Source: Streptomyces acidiscabies (GTDB lineage Bacteria > Actinomycetota > Actinomycetes > Streptomycetales > Streptomycetaceae). From it: 64,000 nucleotides of DNA. Positions 17,726 to 25,356 of the stretch are shown in pieces. The notes below the pieces were generated by a model that made no database searches, was not told where the DNA came from, and saw only the letters and a list, made by a program, of their open reading frames with translations. Each line of letters starts with the position of its first letter. Positions within the stretch are counted from its first letter, which is position 1. The position numbers were made by a program, and so were the translations under genes. The stretch lies in the NCBI RefSeq assembly GCF_020010905.1, contig NZ_JAGJBY010000001.1, positions 5,290,001 through 5,354,000 on the forward strand. Direction: 5' to 3'.

Positions 17726-19087
17726 CTAGGTGAGTGCCGCGGCGACCTCGTCGAGGCGCGCCCCGCGTGAGGCCTTGACGAGGACCACGTCGCCGTCGGT
17801 GAGGTGGGCGCGTAGCCAGTCGACGGCCGTGTCGTTGCCGGCCAGCGCCACGGCCCGCTCTCCCGCGCCGGCGGCGATCGCTCGGGCGGCCTCGCCGATC
17901 GTGATCACCATGTCGGCGCGGGTGGCGGCGTACTCTCCCACGGCGTGGTGCTCGGCCTCGCTGGTCTCGCCGAGTTCGAGCATCTCGCCGAGGACGGCGA
18001 TACGGCGTGTGCCCTCGATCGCCGCGAGCGCGTCCAGGGCGGCGCGGACCGAGTCGGGGTTGGCGTTGTAGGAGTCGTCGAGGAGCGTCGTGCCGCCGGT
18101 GAGGGGACGCAGCTCCATGCGCCACTTCGACAGGGAGGCGCTGGGCAGCGCCGCAGCGGCCACGTCGAGGGGGACGCCGGCCGCGAGTCCGGCCGCCACT
18201 GCCGCCGCCGCGTCGAGTGCCTGGTGGGCGCCCACGAACGGCAGCGCGACGGGGGCCGAGGCGTCGGCGGTGCGCAGCGTGAAGGAGGGGCGGCCGAGCC
18301 GGTCCAGCGTCAGGTCGAGCACGCGTACGTCGGCGTGCCGCGCCCGGCCGAAGGTCAGCACCGGGCCGTCGGTGAGGGCGCGCATCGCGGCCACCCGGGG
18401 ATCGTCGGCGTTGAGGACGGCGGTGCCGCCGGGCGCCAGCCCCCGTACCAGTTCGCCCTTGGTCTCGGCGATGGCCCGGCGCGAGCCGAACTCGCCGAGG
18501 TGGGCCTGGCCGACGTTGAGGACGACGGCGATGTCGGGCGCGACCAGGCGGGTGAGGTCGGCGATGTCGCCGAGGTGGCGGGCTCCCATCTCCAGGACGA
18601 GGAACCGGGTGGCCGCGCCGGCGCGGAGCATGGTGAGCGGGACGCCGAGTTCGTTGTTGAGGGAGCCGGTCGTCGCGGTCGTCGGCGCGGTGCTCGACAG
18701 GACGGCCGCCAGCAGGTCCTTGGTGGTGGTCTTGCCCTGCGAGCCGGTCACCCCAATGACGGTCAGCCCGTCGCGCAGCCGGGCCACGACATGGGCGGCG
18801 AGCGCCTGGAGCGCGGCTCGCACGTCCTCGACGACGACGGTGGGCAGCGGCGTGGGCTTCGAGCCGAGCACCGCGACCGCGCCGGTCCGGCCGGCCTGGA
18901 CGGCGTACTCGTGACCGTCGACGTGCTCACCGGCGAAGGCTACGAAGAGGCTGCCCGGCTGGGCTTGTCGGCTGTCGAGCACGGCGGGCGCGGTCACGGT
19001 GCTGTCGCCCACGGCCGTCCCGCCGACGACTGCGGCGATCTCGCCGAGGCCGAGCGGGATCGTGCCGGGGGATTCGCTGTAGGTCAT
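17726..19087 (-). CDS. murF: UDP-MurNAc-tripeptide:D-Ala-D-X ligase, MurF paralogue of the van locus
   Basis: MurF joins a D-Ala-D-Ala or D-Ala-D-Lac unit to the UDP-MurNAc-tripeptide. The 453-residue protein has the N-terminal domain (GSLFVAFAGEHVDGHEY), ATP-binding GVTGSQGKTTTKDLL, central LVLEMGARHLGDIADL and LNADDPRVAAM, and a C-terminal domain with LLDDSYNANPDS. Streptomyces also carry a housekeeping murF in the dcw cluster, so this copy is probably a dedicated version for depsipeptide precursors, as known near vanHAX in some glycopeptide producers. ATG at 19087 opens MTYSESPGTIPL, echoing vanK and vanH. It has its own VanR-type module inside the end of vanX. Confidence 0.88.
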   Translation of the reverse strand: MTYSESPGTIPLGLGEIAAVVGGTAVGDSTVTAPAVLDSRQAQPGSLFVAFAGEHVDGHEYAVQAGRTGAVAVLGSKPTPLPTVVVEDVRAALQALAAHVVARLRDGLTVIGVTGSQGKTTTKDLLAAVLSSTAPTTATTGSLNNELGVPLTMLRAGAATRFLVLEMGARHLGDIADLTRLVAPDIAVVLNVGQAHLGEFGSRRAIAETKGELVRGLAPGGTAVLNADDPRVAAMRALTDGPVLTFGRARHADVRVLDLTLDRLGRPSFTLRTADASAPVALPFVGAHQALDAAAAVAAGLAAGVPLDVAAAALPSASLSKWRMELRPLTGGTTLLDDSYNANPDSVRAALDALAAIEGTRRIAVLGEMLELGETSEAEHHAVGEYAATRADMVITIGEAARAIAAGAGERAVALAGNDTAVDWLRAHLTDGDVVLVKASRGARLDEVAAALT

Positions 19088-19095
19088 GTCCCCAG

Positions 19096-19758
19096 TCAAG
19101 GCCGCGCGGTGTTGCCGGCACGTATGCGGTTTTCGATAGGCCGACGATAGGGCGTGATGGGAAAGTCGAAGTAGGTGTCCGGATACGGTTCGTCGACGAG
19201 GGTGTAATGCCACCACTCGCAGTCGTAGGACCGGAATCCGCAGCGCTCCATGACGGACCGGAGACGCTCACGGTTTTCCGCTTCGAGCCGCGTGATTCCC
19301 TCTGCCCCGTGATGGGAGACGGAATCCATCAAGTCATGGCCACCGCCCATGGGAACGAGATCGCCGGTGGGCAGGTGAAAGAGCGTCAGATCGACCGTGC
19401 TGCCCCGGCTGTGCCCCGATTTGGCGGCCACATACCCTTGGTCGAACATCGCCGCCCGGTCGATGTTCGGGTAATGCCGTGACCTCGTCCGGCCGTCCTC
19501 CGGCTGCCGCGCCCAGCGCAGAAAGCAGTCCACGGCGCGTTGCGGACGGTAGCAGTCCCAGAGGAGCAGGCCGAAGCCATGGGACGCGGCCTCTTTCCGC
19601 GCTCTGTCGAGGGCCGCGCTCACGGCTCTGGTGCCGACGACGCGATTCGCCAGATATCCGTCCACCGGTTTTCCGGTGAAGTTGTCCCAGGTGGCGTACT
19701 TGGCGTCCCAGCGTATGCCGGGGACGAACTCGTCCAGGAAAACGAAGTCGTCCCTCAC
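19096..19758 (-). CDS. vanX: D-alanyl-D-alanine dipeptidase VanX
   Basis: A zinc dipeptidase that removes D-Ala-D-Ala so that only D-Ala-D-Lac enters the wall. All catalytic residues sit at the textbook numbers: Arg71 (DCYRPQR), His116 and Asp123 (SGHSRGSTVDLT), and Glu181 and His184 (EWWHYTL). GTG at 19758 overlaps the vanA stop as GTGA, so translation is coupled. VanX is normally about 202 residues and ends near TYFDFP. Here 18 further codons (ITPYRRPIENRIRAGNTARP) run through the murF promoter module before a stop, giving 220 residues. The gene order vanH-vanA-vanX is standard. Confidence 0.96.
   Translation of the reverse strand: MRDDFVFLDEFVPGIRWDAKYATWDNFTGKPVDGYLANRVVGTRAVSAALDRARKEAASHGFGLLLWDCYRPQRAVDCFLRWARQPEDGRTRSRHYPNIDRAAMFDQGYVAAKSGHSRGSTVDLTLFHLPTGDLVPMGGGHDLMDSVSHHGAEGITRLEAENRERLRSVMERCGFRSYDCEWWHYTLVDEPYPDTYFDFPITPYRRPIENRIRAGNTARP
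19121..19151 (-). promoter_or_regulatory. VanR-type tandem repeat and -10 element before murF, inside vanX
   Basis: On the minus strand, CCTATCG occurs at 19151-19145 and 19140-19134, an 11-bp period, followed by CATACG at 19126-19121. It is nearly the same module as before vanK and vanH. It lies entirely within the last codons of vanX, 34 bp upstream of the murF ATG. Confidence 0.7.
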
Positions 19759-20795
19759 CGGCCGTTCCCGTTCAACGCCAGCGACACCATCTTGTCGATG
19801 ACATCGGACAGTTGAAGACCTGCGGCGGCCATCATTCTCGGATACCGGCTGTACGAGGTCAGACCGGGCAGCGTGTTCACCTCGTTGAGGACGACCGTGC
19901 CATCGGCCGTGAGGAACAGGTCGACCCGCGCCAACCCCCGGCATCCCAGGGCGCGATAGACGGCCTTCGCCGTCTCCTGGACGAGTGCGCGGGACTCCAC
20001 CGGAATGTCCGCCGGAACGATGGGCGTGGAATTCTCGGAACCACTCTCGGGATTCGCCTCCTGATGGATCCGGAAGAAACCATGGGAAAGATCCATGCGG
20101 TCGACCTCACCGGTCATCAACTCCGTGCCGGTCCCCAGAATCGCGCAGCCGACCTCGCTGCCGACGACAGCCTCTTCGACCAGGACTTTCGCGTCGTACT
20201 GCCGTGCCGTTTCGATCGCGGCCGGGAGTTCCTCTTCCCGGGACACCTTGGTGACACCGAAGGACGACCCCGAGCGGGCCGGTTTCACGAAGACGGGATA
20301 GGTGAGCCGGCCGGCGTCGACGGGTTCGTCCGCCGTGACGGTCCGGAAGTCCGGCGTGGCGATTCCCGCGTCGCGGGCCACGAGGTAGGTGAGGGACTTG
20401 TCCATGCACAGGGCGGAACTCTGCACGTCGCAGCCCGCGTAAGGGATGCCGGAGAGCTCCAGCAGTCCCTGTATCGCGCCGTCCTCACCGAGTCTGCCGT
20501 GCAGCACGGGCAGGACGACGTCCAGGCCGATCGTGTCGTACCGCCCGTCCTCCAGGACGAGCAGCCCGCGTACACCGCTGTCCGGCGACAGCGTGACCGG
20601 GCGGCACGCGCCGTTCTCCCAGTCCGGCGCTGGGCCGGAACAGAGCTTCCAGGAACCGCTTTTCGTGATCCCGATGTAGTGCGGTTCGTACCGGGCGAGG
20701 TCGAGGTTCTTCGCGACCTCCTGCGCGGACTTGACGGAGACGGGGTGCTCTTCGGAACGGCCCCCGAAGACGATTCCGACCTTCAACTCAGCCAT
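19755..20795 (-). CDS. vanA: D-alanine--D-lactate ligase VanA
   Basis: An ATP-grasp ligase of 346 residues that makes D-Ala-D-Lac, the vancomycin-insensitive precursor. The N-terminal motif GGRSEEHPVSVKSAQEV, VFVKPARSGSSFGVTKV (ATP-binding Lys), LARVDLFLTADGTVVLNEVNTLPGLTSYS (Mg ligands and substrate loop) are all present. The omega loop reads LSHGFFRIHQEANPESGSEN, placing His at residue 244, the residue that gives VanA its preference for lactate over D-Ala; Ddl enzymes have Lys-Tyr there. Its ATG overlaps the end of vanH by 8 bp. It is the middle gene of vanHAX. Confidence 0.96.
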   Translation of the reverse strand: MAELKVGIVFGGRSEEHPVSVKSAQEVAKNLDLARYEPHYIGITKSGSWKLCSGPAPDWENGACRPVTLSPDSGVRGLLVLEDGRYDTIGLDVVLPVLHGRLGEDGAIQGLLELSGIPYAGCDVQSSALCMDKSLTYLVARDAGIATPDFRTVTADEPVDAGRLTYPVFVKPARSGSSFGVTKVSREEELPAAIETARQYDAKVLVEEAVVGSEVGCAILGTGTELMTGEVDRMDLSHGFFRIHQEANPESGSENSTPIVPADIPVESRALVQETAKAVYRALGCRGLARVDLFLTADGTVVLNEVNTLPGLTSYSRYPRMMAAAGLQLSDVIDKMVSLALNGNGR

Positions 20796-21816
20796 GCTGG
20801 TTCCTGCTTTCGAAGGTGAGGCAGTTGGCGATGGAATTCTCGATCGTGTCGCTCAGGGCGTGCTCGGTGTAGTAGGCGGTGTGTGGACTGATCAGCGCGT
20901 TCGGCAGTTTCAGCAGGCGCAGCAGCGATTCGTTCTCGATGGGCTTGTCTCTGCGGTCGGTGTAGAAGACGCCTTCCTCCCCTTCGAGAACATCCAGTGC
21001 CGCGCCGCCCACGTGGCCGCTTTCCAGTGCCGGGATGAGCGCGTTGGTGTCGATGAGGGAACCGCGTCCGGTGTTGATGACGAATGCGCCCTCTTTCATC
21101 TGCCCGATGCGGTTGTGATCGAGGAGGTGGTGCGTTTCCGGGGTGAGTGGCGTGTGGAGCGTCACGATGTCACTCAGCCTCAGTAATTCACCGAGGGGTA
21201 CGTGATCGGCTTCGGGGTATTTTCTGCAGGCGAGTACGCGGCATCCGAAACCTCGTAGCCTGTCCATGACCGCGGTGCCGATACGTCCTGTTCCGACGAC
21301 CCCGATGGTCAGGTCGCGCAGCTCCTTCCCCCGTATGTCGTTCAGCCGGAAATCCTGGGTGGCCGCACGGAGAACGGTGGACTTCGCATGGCGAACAGTC
21401 ATCAACATCAGCATCAGGGTGTAATCGGCGACGCTGTCGGGGGAGTACGTGACATTCTCGACGGAAATCCCGAGGCCGGCCGCGTACTCCACGTCGATAT
21501 GGTTGCAGCCGATACTCCGCGTGGAGATGTACGTCACGCCGACCTGCCTGAGCGCCAGGAGCGTGGAATTCGGGACCTGAGTCTTGTGGCCGATGCTGAT
21601 GCACCGGTTTCCCGACGCGAGTTCGGCGTTGGCCTTGGACACCGCTGCCGCAGTGACGACCGGCGCCACACCGAAACGAGGCGCCAACTCCCGGAACAGG
21701 GCTGCCTCGTCCGGCTCACATCCGTAGGCGGTGATTCCCGTCGGCGGGGTGGAGGAGAGGGGCGCCGGCGACCGGTTGCGGCAGGCCGCCGTTCGTGCTG
21801 GTTCGCGGTAGGACAT
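20788..21816 (-). CDS. vanH: D-lactate dehydrogenase VanH
   Basis: Reduces pyruvate to D-lactate for VanA. The 342-residue protein is a D-2-hydroxyacid dehydrogenase: the NAD-binding loop is TIGVVGTGRIGTAVMDRL, the catalytic Arg is in STRSIGCNHIDVEYA and NTGRGSLIDT, and the Glu/His pair appears in LEGEEGVFYTD and LISPHTAYYT. ATG at 21816 gives the MSYREPARTAAC opening shared with vanK; about 25 N-terminal residues precede the usual enzyme start. It is the first gene of the vanHAX operon, behind the module at 21850-21880. Confidence 0.95.
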   Translation of the reverse strand: MSYREPARTAACRNRSPAPLSSTPPTGITAYGCEPDEAALFRELAPRFGVAPVVTAAAVSKANAELASGNRCISIGHKTQVPNSTLLALRQVGVTYISTRSIGCNHIDVEYAAGLGISVENVTYSPDSVADYTLMLMLMTVRHAKSTVLRAATQDFRLNDIRGKELRDLTIGVVGTGRIGTAVMDRLRGFGCRVLACRKYPEADHVPLGELLRLSDIVTLHTPLTPETHHLLDHNRIGQMKEGAFVINTGRGSLIDTNALIPALESGHVGGAALDVLEGEEGVFYTDRRDKPIENESLLRLLKLPNALISPHTAYYTEHALSDTIENSIANCLTFESRNQHG

Positions 21817-21849
21817 GCCTTCAGCTAAGGCGGCGTCAAGTTGCCGGTG

Positions 21850-21880
21850 CGTATGGGGTTTTGGATACGGCGGCGATAGG
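21850..21880 (-). promoter_or_regulatory. VanR-type tandem repeat and -10 element before vanHAX
   Basis: On the minus strand CCTATCG (21880-21874) and CGTATCC (21869-21863) are spaced 11 bp, followed by CATACG at 21855-21850. The second half-site is less perfect than in the vanK and murF copies. The -10 ends 33 bp upstream of the vanH ATG. Confidence 0.65.
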
Positions 21881-21899
21881 TCGCTCGCGTGCGACCTGC

Positions 21900-23375
21900 T
21901 TACGCTCCTCGACGAGCGTCTCTGCCCGGGTCGACGGGGACGTTGCCGGTCCGGCGCCACGGTTTCTCGTACCTGCCGCCGCACGCCCGGCACCAGGGTC
22001 GGAAGAGGGCGGTGGCGGGGCCCATCTGGGCACTCGGCTCGGCGGGGTACTCGGCGTTCTGGATTCTCGCGACGAGCTGAGGGGTGGTGCAGGTGCACGC
22101 GGGGGCAGGGGACGTGGGCGGCAGGGAGCGGGCGGGGCCGGCGGGCGGGGCGTCGACGAAGTCGGTCCGGTAGCCGTCGACCGGCGTGTACTTGGTCCGC
22201 CTCGTGGCCTTCTGGAAGCGCTGTCGGCCGGTCCGGCCGGGGAAGATCAGGAGGAGGCCCGCCAGGAGCCGGAAGGAACGGCCGAAAACCAGGCTGGGGT
22301 CCGGGTCGAAGACCGCGGCCGTGACACCGTCCTCGTCGACGAGGGGGACGCCGCCTGCGTACCGGGGATCGCCGGTGCTGAAGCCCACGGTCGCGGTGAC
22401 GCCGTACTCGTCGGCGAGTTTCGCCAGGGCCAGGTCGATGCCGGGACGGAAGCGCACGGCGGCCTCCCGCAGCCGGCCGTCCCCGGTGGCGCGGGCGGCT
22501 TGCTCGGCCGCGGTCGCCGCGCTCAGGGCCTTCGCACGGGAGGCGGCGTTCTTGCCGCGTATCTCGTCCCGCTTCTTGTCGTGGGCCGCCCGCAGCGCGG
22601 CGAGTTGGGGCTCGCGCTCACGACGGCGGCGCTCTTCCTCGGCGAGATGGACGTCCTCGGCGGTGACGTACTGCGGCGCCGTCCACACCGTGACGAGGGG
22701 CCGGTGCGGGTACGGCAGCGGGACGCGCGGCGTGTGCGTGACGATCCGGTGGGTGAACGCCCAGCCGAGGAACTGGGTGAGCGGGGCCGGAACGGCTCTC
22801 CAGCCCCGGCCGGTGAACTTCACCAGCCCTTCGGCGGCGGCCAGTTCCGTGCTCCCCTCGGGCCGCTCCAGGCGTACGGACGGGACAGTGCCGAGCCAGG
22901 GCGGGCGGGGCCGGTCGCTGAACCAGATCGAGGCGACCCCGTCGGTGCGCATCCTGGCCGTGCGGGCGGCGATGTCGGTGCCGGTGATCGGGGCGAGCTG
23001 GGCTTCGAGGGCCGTGCTCCAGGTCCCGGCGGGGTCGGTGGCCAGGACGTCGGCCCGCCAGGCGCCGTCGGGGCCGGGGACTTCGAGTTCGGCGTGGGCG
23101 CCGGCGTCGCGGGCGGCGGTGGCGAGTTCGAGCTTGAGGAGGTGGTGGGCGACGGATTCCAGGCCGAGCGCGCAGGTGGGGGCGCCGGGGGCGTGGGCGA
23201 AGAACCGTAGGCCGGTGCGGGAGGTCTTCGCGTGCATGGGGTGGTGGCACTCGTCGCAGGTGATCGGCGCGGGCGGTCGGCTCTTCCACACCGCTTCCCA
23301 ACTGCGCCCGCACCCGAGGTCGGGCAGGTGCGCGAAGACGGTTCCCCACTGCGCGTGTACGGCCCTGAATGCCAC
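21900..23375 (-). CDS. CoiA-like (competence protein CoiA family) protein
   Basis: A 491-residue protein. The N-terminal part has a probable zinc site, CDECHHPMHAKTSRTGLRFFAHAPGAPTC, followed by a CoiA-type nuclease-like core: ESVAHHLLKLELATAARDAG, AELEVPGPDGAWRADVLA and ALEAQLAPIT, the order H, D, E-x-Q resembling restriction-type nucleases. A charged coiled-coil follows (about 275-345), and near the C-terminus CTCTTPQ and WCRACGG form another possible zinc site. CoiA is named from competence in Gram-positives, but the function in Streptomyces is not established. ATG at 23375 is the natural start. It ends 20 bp from the vanH promoter module. Confidence 0.75.
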   Translation of the reverse strand: MAFRAVHAQWGTVFAHLPDLGCGRSWEAVWKSRPPAPITCDECHHPMHAKTSRTGLRFFAHAPGAPTCALGLESVAHHLLKLELATAARDAGAHAELEVPGPDGAWRADVLATDPAGTWSTALEAQLAPITGTDIAARTARMRTDGVASIWFSDRPRPPWLGTVPSVRLERPEGSTELAAAEGLVKFTGRGWRAVPAPLTQFLGWAFTHRIVTHTPRVPLPYPHRPLVTVWTAPQYVTAEDVHLAEEERRRREREPQLAALRAAHDKKRDEIRGKNAASRAKALSAATAAEQAARATGDGRLREAAVRFRPGIDLALAKLADEYGVTATVGFSTGDPRYAGGVPLVDEDGVTAAVFDPDPSLVFGRSFRLLAGLLLIFPGRTGRQRFQKATRRTKYTPVDGYRTDFVDAPPAGPARSLPPTSPAPACTCTTPQLVARIQNAEYPAEPSAQMGPATALFRPWCRACGGRYEKPWRRTGNVPVDPGRDARRGA

Positions 23376-23459
23376 GCCGGCCTCCCCCTGCTGGTCGGTG
23401 AGGCCAGTATGGCGCGGGGCACTGACATCGCCTCAGGTTGCGGCGGGCCCTTGCGTGCG

Positions 23460-23499
23460 GAAACCGATCAGTTTACGGTGATGCGGACCGATCGGTTTC
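23460..23499. promoter_or_regulatory. Paired TetR-type operators upstream of the first Fe-S protein
   Basis: Two copies of the GAAACCGATCGGTTTC palindrome: GAAACCGATCAGTTTA at 23460-23475 and CGGACCGATCGGTTTC at 23484-23499, centres 24 bp apart. They lie 42-81 bp upstream of the ATG at 23541. The same pairing occurs at 29308-29347 and 30430-30469 and, at 25 bp, at 29387-29427. Confidence 0.85.
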
Positions 23500-23540
23500 T
23501 CGCTGTTCGGGCGAGCCGCGAAGCGGACAAGGAGCGCCGG

Positions 23541-24635
23541 ATGACCGCCGTACCCGGTACCGAGCCGACGGAACCCAGACTCCCGGCGAAACTGGCCTCC
23601 CACCCCTCCGTACAGGCACTGCTCGCCCGCCGCGAGGCCGGTGACGTCCCGACCCCGCCGAAGGTGATCGACGCCGCCTGGCTGAAGGAGCTGTGCCTCG
23701 CGTCCGGCGCGGACGACGCGGCGGCGGTGAGCCTGGACCACCCGGACCTGGCCGGCGAGCGGGAGCACGTGCTCGGAGCGCTGCCCGGCACACGCACCCT
23801 GATCGCCATGGTGTTCCGGATGAACCGCGACAACTGCCGCTCCCCGGCGCGGAGCGTGGCCAACCAGGAGTTCCACCAGACCGACGAGCAGGCCAACCAC
23901 GCCGCGCGGGCCGTCACGCGGGCATTGCAGGACGCCGGGCATCGCGCACTGAACCCGTCGGCCGCGTTCCCCCAGGAGATGGACCGCTTCCCCGGCCGGA
24001 TCTGGGTCGTGGCGCACAAGACGGTCGCGGTGGCGGCCGGGCTCGGCGTGATGGGGCTGCACCGCAACGTCATCCACCCGAAGTTCGGCAACTTCGTGCT
24101 GCTGGCCACCGTCCTGGTCGACGCGGAAGTGGGCGAGTACGGGCGGGAGCTGGACTACAACCCGTGCATCGACTGCAAGTTGTGCGTCGCCGTCTGCCCG
24201 GTCGGCGCGATCGACAAGGGCGGCGCGTTCGACGCGCTGGCCTGCGCCACGCACAACTACCGCGAGTTCATGAGCGGGTTCACCGACTGGGTGCAGACCG
24301 TCGCCGACAGCGAGGACGCCGCGGACTACCGCTCCCGGGTCACCGACTCCGAGAGCGCCTCCATGTGGCAGAGCCTCTCCTCGCCCCCCGGCTACAAGTC
24401 CGGCTACTGCCTCGCGGTCTGCCCCGGCGGCGAGGACGTCCTCGGCCCCTACCTGGACGACCGCAAGAACTTCATGGACACGGTGCTGCGCCCCCTCCAG
24501 GACAAGACGGAGACGCTGTACGTCCTACCGGGCTCCCACGCACAGGAATACGCCCGACGCCGCTTCCCCCACAAGCCGGTCAAGGAGGTCACCGGCGGCT
24601 GGCAGCCCCCGGCGAAACGCTCCGCGTCGTCCTGA
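23541..24635 (+). CDS. Reductive-dehalogenase-like 4Fe-4S protein (RdhA/QueG superfamily)
   Basis: A soluble 364-residue protein. It has the conserved core WVVAHKTVAVAAGLGVMGLHRNVIHP (about 156-180), the first cluster motif C-x2-C-x2-C-x3-CP (Cys209, 212, 215, 219) and the second motif C-x3-CP (Cys290, 294), the layout described for reductive dehalogenases. There is no Tat signal, so it resembles cytoplasmic catabolic enzymes rather than respiratory ones. The region before the cluster matches the cobalamin-binding part of RdhA/QueG only loosely, and cofactor and substrate are unproven. ATG at 23541 follows AAGGAG. A longer paralogue lies at 32290, and both genes appear to belong to the same operator regulon. 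Confidence 0.78.
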   Translation: MTAVPGTEPTEPRLPAKLASHPSVQALLARREAGDVPTPPKVIDAAWLKELCLASGADDAAAVSLDHPDLAGEREHVLGALPGTRTLIAMVFRMNRDNCRSPARSVANQEFHQTDEQANHAARAVTRALQDAGHRALNPSAAFPQEMDRFPGRIWVVAHKTVAVAAGLGVMGLHRNVIHPKFGNFVLLATVLVDAEVGEYGRELDYNPCIDCKLCVAVCPVGAIDKGGAFDALACATHNYREFMSGFTDWVQTVADSEDAADYRSRVTDSESASMWQSLSSPPGYKSGYCLAVCPGGEDVLGPYLDDRKNFMDTVLRPLQDKTETLYVLPGSHAQEYARRRFPHKPVKEVTGGWQPPAKRSASS

Positions 24636-24697
24636 CGGACCGGCCCCGTCGGAGTACGCACATGCCGGACGCACCTCGCATCACACCGCCGATCCGG

Positions 24698-25252
24698 CTA
24701 CAGCTGCGGCGCGATCCCCCGCACCGCCATCGCCAACAGCCGCTCCGCCTCCGCCGCCGAATCCCGGTGATGCTCCGTCGCCAGAACGATGCCGGTGACC
24801 AGCGTCACCAGGTCCGCAGCCGTCACCCCGGCGGGCGCCGCGCCAACCTCGATCGCCCGCTTCACCAGCGGTTCACCGCCGTCGATGAGGCGGTCGCAGG
24901 GGTGCCCGTGGTCCGCCGCCGTCTCGTCCCGCAGCAGCGCCACGGCCATGCCCCGCGCGGAGGTGGAGTACTTCACGAGGGCGCCGAGCCACTCGATCAG
25001 CGCGTCCCGCGCGTCCTCGCCGGCGGCGAGTTCGACGGCGCGGTCGTACAGGGCCTCGACGCCTTCCTGGAAGACCGCGTCCAGCAGGGCGCGCTTGCTG
25101 GGGAAGTGCCGGCGCACGGTGGCGGACCCGACCCCGGCCACCCGGGCGATGTGTTCGAGCGACACCTCCGCGCCGAGCGCGGCGACCTCCTGCTCGGCGA
25201 CGGCGAGGATCCGCGCGTAGTTGCGCTGGGCGTCGGACCGCTGCGCACTCAT
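24698..25252 (-). CDS. TetR-family regulator (first of two)
   Basis: A 184-residue repressor-type protein with an N-terminal helix-turn-helix, EVSLEHIARVAGVGSATVRRHFPSKRALLDAVF, and a variable ligand-binding domain (SbtR-like end). It is divergent from the F420-type reductase gene at 25357, and the gap between them holds a perfect long palindrome and a related copy (25271-25337), so it probably controls that gene and itself. ATG at 25252 was chosen by homology. The ligand is unknown. Its sites differ from those of the other TetR gene at 27090. Confidence 0.88.
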   Translation of the reverse strand: MSAQRSDAQRNYARILAVAEQEVAALGAEVSLEHIARVAGVGSATVRRHFPSKRALLDAVFQEGVEALYDRAVELAAGEDARDALIEWLGALVKYSTSARGMAVALLRDETAADHGHPCDRLIDGGEPLVKRAIEVGAAPAGVTAADLVTLVTGIVLATEHHRDSAAEAERLLAMAVRGIAPQL

Positions 25253-25270
25253 GAACCACCTCCCGGCACT

Positions 25271-25337
25271 CTAAGTGGCGGGGCCCGCCACTTAGTGGTT
25301 ATCGTAGCGGACGGAAAATGGCGGACCCCGCCACTTA
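25271..25337. promoter_or_regulatory. Divergent operator with two TGGCGG-N3-CCGCCA-type palindromes
   Basis: At 25271-25295 a perfect palindrome, CTAAGTGGCGGG and CCCGCCACTTAG around a single G. At 25317-25337 a second copy (AATGGCGGA, CCCCGCCACTTA) shares the TGGCGG/CCGCCA halves. They lie between the divergent TetR gene and the reductase gene and are probably that regulator's sites. The sequence is unrelated to the GAAACCGATCGGTTTC boxes. Confidence 0.8.
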
Positions 25338-25356
25338 GTCGTCACACGGAGTGGAC

